Made by a program: the position numbers and the translations under genes | In this document: positions 48,101 through 52,313 of the stretch, piece by piece | Layout: every line of letters starts with the position of its first letter | How positions within the stretch are numbered: the first letter of the stretch is position 1 | Notes under the pieces: generated by a model | What the model saw: only the letters and a program-made list of their open reading frames with translations | Databases searched by the model: none | What the model was told of the DNA's origin: nothing | NCBI GenBank assembly: GCA_019114785.1 | Contig: DXEV01000032.1 | Location: 1-52,313, forward strand | Reading direction: 5' to 3' | DNA length: 52,313 nt | From: Candidatus Anaerobiospirillum pullistercoris | Lineage (GTDB): Bacteria; Pseudomonadota; Gammaproteobacteria; Enterobacterales; Succinivibrionaceae

Positions 48101-48170
48101 GACACCATCACACGAAGTCTTTTCCGATAGCGCCAGCGATACAGAAATACGCTTAGCTCGTGACAAATGA
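45120..48170 (+). CDS. Large protein of unknown function with acidic segment
   Basis: 1016 residues from ATG 45120 (AGGAG 8 bases upstream); the longer open frame from 45036 is not needed. I recognise no family or catalytic motif. No signal peptide or membrane segment is visible, so it is probably cytosolic. The first 330 residues look folded. About 390-490 is Ser/Asn/Leu-rich. Residues 724-786 are an extremely acidic Asp/Ser linker (VPDDSEEDFF, VPDDDDAPTAD type repeats). The last 150 residues are helical and basic. It is 106 bases behind polA on the same strand with no terminator between, so co-transcription is likely. Confidence 0.85.
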   Translation: MAISAQTNVPQLPPFKVVTVGKNYTYLWPTVRKKYQGRIIDAKGTSSVGKIKGGGQTGLVVWKDEFIAEHPELLAYNVYREEVTTGEHSTTVEYRFVFRPKEGVATANSMQVQQYYQAGATWLCDQLLQSSPLLVAMNRCFMDDNRNLKLLALSYYTLLHHTIDFSEYLHFCADTRLAWQSSMTEHDINALLQDISDVELNHFFATLQSLCARRQNRNSRYYALDLVYPHNLTTQLRTGQLTLTTNFSALDRELRKLLKDPALNSTQKQNLLRRWVQTQEDSGALLIFNAQSGMPHLFNTFQTDLYSLEELCSFLRYQSLPQEQAKQQVLSLALDSKNELEGTKYARTYGLSPRENFFVKAASEDEGDTSSRLREKSSTVAAAEKVQLSLNSLGSNSGLGSIQGLTDQKTELNNHNSDQAAKRLNRDSSSLSHSVDLNDSGLAQSTLRTLSASEALKQNQGGVSSIVSSRVNSLGLSFGDEDAKTATETILVTARNQQMINTLRYLLQQKQSFLWTIPAEHQIFKHLLQRHERQMLLLNNYNAEQQCFCLTFDLNQHYPEYDVSSERVAGTTGGLFTGQSRFLPRKMLASLHVHLIFDLKPLLALKEQQESLSEDYAVDGELNSSPDEDIMDFIGSEDSPTSHFWNSSQVLRASTQGTIDLNDEQCAALDSIMELLERHVTRSSNTALATYMASTAAYDKEMEAKQAHSWGDSNVAPAMEHLADDSDSFLDVPDDSEEDFFSVPDDDDAPTADMDNSADVAKADDTDADDSSFLDIANDDDNEPLEPSSYYLSTGEIDLQSLSARVDANHYDSEILDFEDEDEPQFIGLSAQESARIQRYLMQLLHSKEAVKSGSLQILVTDQLANPQEALQAANYLKIGTSAFDLMSFDVFKTEQAQLNPLTMEFKPILKQLLRGKNFVIFLALSLHIMLQASLNERDRQYGSSILRQRLNIKNVPQYLQSLQKIVAERKDNGFTYKELPQELRSLLGYLNVATPSHEVFSDSASDTEIRLARDK

Positions 48171-48674
48171 CCAACCACCATCAGCATTAGCAAGGCAAAG
48201 CATAGCAAAAGAACAACCGGGCTCCGATTTACGGGATTTTGGTGGCATCGATACTGCCCTTGTTGTTGTAGATCCACGGGCAACGGTGTAAAATTGGCCC
48301 CGATTACAACAAAGCTAAGCTGAGCTTTTGCTGGTACAGCTGTGGAGCAAATCCATAGCATCTTGGGTGGCAGACGAGAGTACCGGCCTCAACCTCAAAT
48401 CTTACTTTACCGCAGCAATACAAAAGGCATCGGTAAGGACTAGAGAACAGGTGGAGGCAGGCAAAGACAACTTAGACCGATTACCTCTATCTCCGTTAGA
48501 GGTACTAGGTTTAGTGTCTTTGTACTCTAAGTAGTACGCGTCCAATTTACACCATAATCCGAGCGCCGCCCTCCTCCCTATTTCACCTACTTCTTAATGT
48601 CGAGAAGTTGCTGCAACTTCGTTGAGAGTGCTCCCTTAGCGACAACCTATAGACCTCCAACCGAGATTGCTTGT
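48171..48674. other. Gap before yhhQ containing possible leader structures
   Basis: 504 bases without a convincing gene. Hairpins: TTAGAGGTAC/GTACTCTAA with one bulged G (48496-48530), and GAAGTTG/CAACTTC around CTG (48604-48620). The latter lies 55 bases before the yhhQ ATG. GAGCGCCGCCCTCCTCCC (48561-48578) resembles, in reverse orientation, the start of the rmlA leader. A short open frame at 48328-48534 has no ribosome site. Confidence 0.5.
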
Positions 48675-49319
48675 ATGCCAAAAGATTTCCCATTACGCCG
48701 CCTTTTCCTGCTGCACATCTTCATTATTGTGCTCAGCAACTATGCTGTGCAGATCCCTATCACGGTCTTAGGCATTGAGACCACTGTAGGCACCTTCACT
48801 TTCCCTTTTGTCTTTGTGACCACTGATCTAACGGTGCGACTCTACGGAGCCCATAAAGCACGCAAGGTCATTTTCTGCGCCATGCTTCCGGCCTTAGTGA
48901 TCTCTTACTTTGTCGGAACTCTCTTTGCTTTTGGGCAATTCCAAGGCTTTGCAGCCTTAGGCACGTTCTCTATCTTTGTGTTCCGTATCGCCGCCGCATC
49001 CTTTGGCGCTTACATCTTTGGACAGCTCGCAGACATCTTAGTGTTCCAGCGTTTGCGTAAATTACCTCGTTGGTGGCCAGCCCCTGCTGCATCCTCCATT
49101 TTCGGTAATCTATTGGATACCTTTGCTTTCTTCTCCATCGCCTTCTACCAATGCGTGGATCCATACATGGCAGCAAACTGGGTATCCTTAGCTTGGGTAG
49201 ACTATGCGGTAAAACTGATCGTATGCTTGGCTATCTTTGTGCCGATCTACGGTGCTTTCCTCGCAGTCTTAGCCAAGTACGTGTTCCATAGACCACTTAA
49301 TAGCATCGCTATTAGCTAG
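48675..49319 (+). CDS. yhhQ: Queuosine precursor transporter YhhQ
   Basis: Inner-membrane carrier that imports preQ0 (and preQ1 in some members). ATG 48675 gives 214 residues (E. coli 221) beginning MPKDFPLRRLFLLH; the open frame upstream to 48597 is less likely. Six to seven hydrophobic helices. The family motifs are FTFPFVFVTTDLTVRLYG, LADILVFQRLR and WWPAPAASSIFGNLLDTFAFFSI. Weak ribosome site (GAG, 10 bases). Together with QueH this supports a queuosine pathway fed by uptake. Confidence 0.93.
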   Translation: MPKDFPLRRLFLLHIFIIVLSNYAVQIPITVLGIETTVGTFTFPFVFVTTDLTVRLYGAHKARKVIFCAMLPALVISYFVGTLFAFGQFQGFAALGTFSIFVFRIAAASFGAYIFGQLADILVFQRLRKLPRWWPAPAASSIFGNLLDTFAFFSIAFYQCVDPYMAANWVSLAWVDYAVKLIVCLAIFVPIYGAFLAVLAKYVFHRPLNSIAIS

Positions 49320-49325
49320 CAGCTA

Positions 49326-49380
49326 TATAGATAAGGGTTAAGGACAAAACAACTGGGGCTTGGCCTTAACCCTTGTCACA
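49326..49380. repeat. Mini-copy D of the repeat family, terminator-like, behind yhhQ
   Basis: TATAGATAAGGGTTAAGGACAAAAC begins as copy A does. AAGGGTTAAGG (49333-49343) pairs perfectly with CCTTAACCCTT (49364-49374) over 11 bp around a 20-base loop. It corresponds to both inverted ends with most of the interior missing. It starts 7 bases behind the yhhQ stop and could end that transcript, though no T-tract follows. Confidence 0.65.
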
Positions 49381-49408
49381 ATGTGTCAATTCCATTTGAG
49401 TTATTGTT

Positions 49409-51706
49409 ATGAGACAAATAATCAAAGGAAATTTTGTTGGTGTAGTATTACTACTCGCTATCTTTACTATTATTTCCTATTTCTTATATAAGATTAGTGG
49501 TAGAGCTACGCCTGCAGATGGAGTTAGACCATTTATCGCGCTGCTTCTGTGGTGGCTAGCGACAATGTTCGTTTATCGCTTACGCCTACGGATCTATGCA
49601 CGCCTACTCAACTTAATAGCTATATTAGCTATTTTCTTTGTTGTAATATTTTTTGCCTATTATCGCCGCATTAACTCTTTTATCACCGGTGATGATATGG
49701 TGGCAATACTACAATCTAACGTTGAAGAGCAATTTGATTTTATCCTCTTCAACATCCTTACCTTCTCAGGCATAGGCTCTGCCTTACTAGTAAGCGGCAT
49801 TACTTTAGTTGTAGTAGAGATCTTGTTTTATTTTGCCAAAGCAAAACAAGCGCCTCGCCATAGTAAAGTAGTCTTAGTAACGGCATTAATCTTCCAAGTA
49901 GCTGCAATTATCATTGTTACCCAGCTCCGCCCAGTGAAGTTCTACTTCATCATGAAAGAACAGTATTATCAACAGATTGCTGTCTTTAATGAGCTTAATT
50001 CACAAGTACAAAATACCTCTCAAACACCTGCTGTAAAAGAGCGTACAGGTGAGCTTTACGTGTTAGTGATTGGCGAGTCCTTAAACCGCGATCTAATGGG
50101 CTGCTATAATCACTTTATAGATAATACTCCATTCTTAGACACGCTCACCCAGCAGCAAAATACGGTAATGTTTAGTAATGCTTATGCTACTTTCGTTAAT
50201 ACCGTACCGGCAATCACCAATGCTTTCTCTCAAGGCAATATTGACAAAGGCCTGACCTTCCCTTACGGCGAAAACCTATTCTCTGTTCTCCGCTCAGCAA
50301 ATGTAAAGAGCGCGTGGATCAGCAATCAAGTACGGCAAAGCCGCTTTGACACTCCAATTGCAGCTATAGCAGATAAAACTGATTTCCAATACTTCTCTAT
50401 TCACATGTCGGAAGGAAGCAGTAAACAGCAGCGTCCTGACGAATATATTCTGCCGCAAATAAAATCATATTTAGAGCAAATACCAACGGAAGAAAATCAT
50501 CTTTTAGTGATTCATCTTATGGGCAACCACTCTCCTTACGACAATCGCTATCCAGATGATTTTAAGGAATATAGCTTTAGTAAAGAAAGCACGATAGGTG
50601 TTTGTGCACAAAGTTTCAACTATAAGTCAGAGATCAACGAATACCTCACATCAATTCGCTACAATGATCAGATCCTCTCACAGATCTATGATCTATTATC
50701 AGCACGCCCTGATTTTAGCGCCTACGTGTATCTCTCAGATCACGCTGAAGAAGTTACCCCTCCAGGCGGTCGCCACAACATGGGGCAATTCTCGTTCAAT
50801 ATGACGCGCATTCCACTTATTGTTAACCTCAGCGACAGTTACGCTCAGCTCTATCCTGAGACCGTGCAAGCTCTACAAGACAATAAGCACCAGCCATTTA
50901 CTAATGACACTCTCTATGAGCTCATGCTTTCTCTGATGCAAATCAAGACCGAAGCATATGATCCAGAGTTTTCCTTAGCAAATAACAATTACAGTAAAAC
51001 GTTTGAGCAAACTAAAATTGTCGAAGAAAAACATATCATAAATGATCCGTTTTTACGCGGCAGTTTAAATATTCAAGACACAGAACAGACTCAGAAACAG
51101 AGTCCTAGTTTCATGCTCAACGATGTCCAGAGCCTTTTCCAAACTGGCTTGGCGCTTAATAACGGCGTTAAGCAACTGCGCATCAAAACAACCCTAGAAG
51201 GAAATAAATCTTTAGTTCTGCGCACTGACAAAGAAGTTAGTATTAGCGATTTTATTGAACAGTTACCATGCCAGCCAGAAACAATATTATTGCAAATAGC
51301 AGAACAACACGATACACAGGAAGTGCTCGCCGCTGCTGAAATTTTAGCTACTACTTATCCTCAAGTAGAATTTATTCTATCAAGCAACGCTTTTAATGCT
51401 GAATCTAAAGTAGATATAGATTCTACCAATCTTATAGTAGCAACTGATTTAAGTGCTCTCGAGCCAGAGCAAGCTATTACCGCATTAAACAAACAGATTG
51501 ATACTGATAGCAGGGCTTATATATTGATTAACTTTGCTACTGTTGCAAAGCTCACGGAAATACCAGACAGCCTGACTCTAATTGGACTAGATAGTCCTAT
51601 AGATCTAAGTTCTCCTACCTACTCTAAGGAGCTTGAAGCTTATAGCAAGTTAGACATTGTTTGCGGTAGCTTTAAAACTCCGTTTGACTACGATGACAAG
51701 GACTAA
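49409..51706 (+). CDS. Phosphoethanolamine transferase-like sulfatase-fold membrane enzyme with C-terminal extension
   Basis: Probably transfers phosphoethanolamine to LPS or another surface glycan. Five hydrophobic helices lie at about 8-27, 41-56, 63-84, 117-141 and 152-171. The periplasmic alkaline-phosphatase-like domain has VIGES (220-224), a likely nucleophile Thr265 in VNTVPAIT, HLMGNHSPYD, and the metal site SDHAEE followed by GRHNMGQF. That domain ends near residue 530. A further 225 residues match nothing I know and contain a repeated alpha/beta pattern (ILLQIAEQ, VEFILSS, NLIVATD, AYILINF). Weak ribosome site. AT-rich. Confidence 0.82.
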   Translation: MRQIIKGNFVGVVLLLAIFTIISYFLYKISGRATPADGVRPFIALLLWWLATMFVYRLRLRIYARLLNLIAILAIFFVVIFFAYYRRINSFITGDDMVAILQSNVEEQFDFILFNILTFSGIGSALLVSGITLVVVEILFYFAKAKQAPRHSKVVLVTALIFQVAAIIIVTQLRPVKFYFIMKEQYYQQIAVFNELNSQVQNTSQTPAVKERTGELYVLVIGESLNRDLMGCYNHFIDNTPFLDTLTQQQNTVMFSNAYATFVNTVPAITNAFSQGNIDKGLTFPYGENLFSVLRSANVKSAWISNQVRQSRFDTPIAAIADKTDFQYFSIHMSEGSSKQQRPDEYILPQIKSYLEQIPTEENHLLVIHLMGNHSPYDNRYPDDFKEYSFSKESTIGVCAQSFNYKSEINEYLTSIRYNDQILSQIYDLLSARPDFSAYVYLSDHAEEVTPPGGRHNMGQFSFNMTRIPLIVNLSDSYAQLYPETVQALQDNKHQPFTNDTLYELMLSLMQIKTEAYDPEFSLANNNYSKTFEQTKIVEEKHIINDPFLRGSLNIQDTEQTQKQSPSFMLNDVQSLFQTGLALNNGVKQLRIKTTLEGNKSLVLRTDKEVSISDFIEQLPCQPETILLQIAEQHDTQEVLAAAEILATTYPQVEFILSSNAFNAESKVDIDSTNLIVATDLSALEPEQAITALNKQIDTDSRAYILINFATVAKLTEIPDSLTLIGLDSPIDLSSPTYSKELEAYSKLDIVCGSFKTPFDYDDKD

Positions 51707-51838
51707 ACTCGGCACGGGCGCAGCTTAGCAGCCTGATAAAAACAAGATTTACTCCAGCCGCAAGGCGGCAGTGTGGCATGGCTAAAAATGACCCTACTAC
51801 CTGTCTCAGGATACTAAACTAATTCAAGTCAAAAGTTT

Positions 51839-52159
51839 ATGGCCAAAAATCTTCGACAAGACATTACCGGTCTACGTGCCATTGCCGTACTAGCAGTAAC
51901 GATGTTTCACATTGATCATGTGATGCTACCCCAAATCGACCTATTTAAAGGCGGTTTTTTAGGAGTAGACATCTTCTTTGTGATCTCTGGCTTCCTTATG
52001 ACCATGCTCATTATGCGCAAAGGAGTAGGCCTGCAAAGTGGTGACTTTAGCCTGTTGAAGTTCTATCAGCGCCGCGCTAAGCGTATCTGCCCAGCGCTCA
52101 TAGCAACGATTGTTTTTTTCCTAGCCTTAGGCTACCTAATACTTCCTAAAAGTAAATAA
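51839..52159 (+). pseudogene. Truncated acyltransferase-3 family gene (OafA-like)
   Basis: Only 106 residues where full members have 350 or more. The N-terminal signature DITGLRAIAVLAVTMFH and GGFLGVDIFFVISGFLM is intact, with the second helix region RAKRICPALIATIVFFLALGYLILP ending at the stop (positions about 80-104). The frame closes at TAA 52157, 4 bases before a large inverted repeat. The gene is most simply read as disrupted by an inserted element, with the remainder outside the window or lost. Product activity would be O-acetylation of surface glycan if complete. Confidence 0.75.
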
Positions 52160-52162
52160 AAA

Positions 52163-52237
52163 GGTGATACGGTTTAGTGCTCATTGAGCCAAAATCCCAT
52201 AAACAAGCTGAATTTTGGCTCCAGTGAATATATCACC
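52163..52237. mobile_element. 75-bp palindromic sequence at the acyltransferase truncation point
   Basis: GGTGATA (52163-52169) and TATCACC (52231-52237) form the outer pair. GAGCCAAAAT (52186-52195) and ATTTTGGCTC (52212-52221) form a perfect 10-bp inner stem. The following 76 bases to the window end are AT-rich and non-coding. Such a structure at the exact point where a gene is cut looks like the end of an insertion sequence whose transposase would be outside the window, but no family can be named. Confidence 0.4.
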
Positions 52238-52313
52238 CAAATTTAACGGGAGAATAGTTGATTTTTTACACTAATGGTTAGTTTGTGCCTTATATAAGCC
52301 ATTTGTTAGATGC

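Noticed and set aside
48561-48578. Third copy of the rmlA-type leader on the minus strand (AGGAGG, G, CGGCGCTC)
   Set aside because: No matching distal arm and no start codon at the expected distance; probably chance similarity.

Overview
The window reads as chromosomal DNA of a gammaproteobacterium. The gene order nadB / rpoE-rseA-rseB / lepA, the cysS / ppiB / lpxH block, the pyrE / yicC pair and a complete S10-spc ribosomal cluster are all gammaproteobacterial. QueH, moderate GC, Lys AAG and Leu TTA in highly expressed genes would fit an anaerobic or microaerophilic lineage near the Succinivibrionaceae / Aeromonadales. That placement is inference, not something the sequence proves. I found no tRNA, rRNA, CRISPR array or complete insertion sequence.

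Layout: 1-5778 carries, on the minus strand, lepA (3' end outside the window), a GT25 glycosyltransferase, and rseB-rseA-rpoE behind a consensus sigma-E promoter. A 1.1-kb gene-free stretch separates this from nadB (plus). Then come rmlA-rmlC (dTDP-rhamnose precursors), convergent trxA, lpxH and ppiB, divergent cysS, a UDP-glucuronate decarboxylase gene, ddl, an MsbA-type exporter gene and queH. From 19459 to 23171 three AT-rich family-2 glycosyltransferase genes lie on the minus strand, with a decayed second copy of the end of queH between them. Positions 23894-35454 are the S10 operon (rpsJ-rpsQ) and the spc operon (rplN-secY-rpmJ). They have separate promoters and terminators, and no alpha operon follows. 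The right third alternates housekeeping genes (pyrE, yicC, polA, yhhQ) with envelope-polysaccharide genes: a KpsC-like capsule gene, rmlB, a GT9 glycosyltransferase, a phosphoethanolamine-transferase-like gene and an acyltransferase gene that stops early. A 1016-residue protein of unknown function lies behind polA.

How it fits together: many genes serve the cell envelope. They cover nucleotide sugars (RmlA, RmlB, RmlC, decarboxylase), glycan assembly (GT2, GT9, GT25, KpsC-like), lipid A (LpxH, MsbA, lipid A or core phosphoethanolamine), peptidoglycan (Ddl) and envelope stress sensing (RpoE, RseA, RseB). QueH and YhhQ together point to queuosine synthesis or salvage.

The most unusual signals are non-coding. 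(1) rmlA and the decarboxylase gene share a leader in which a consensus Shine-Dalgarno is followed by a 41-nt stem-loop and then exactly 7 nt before the ATG. (2) A family of about 111-bp repeats with inverted ends occurs at 21968, 41562 and 41768, with a mini-form at 49326. (3) A nested 70-nt hairpin precedes queH. (4) A queH fragment is stranded among the glycosyltransferase genes. These are sequence observations; their functions are inferred.
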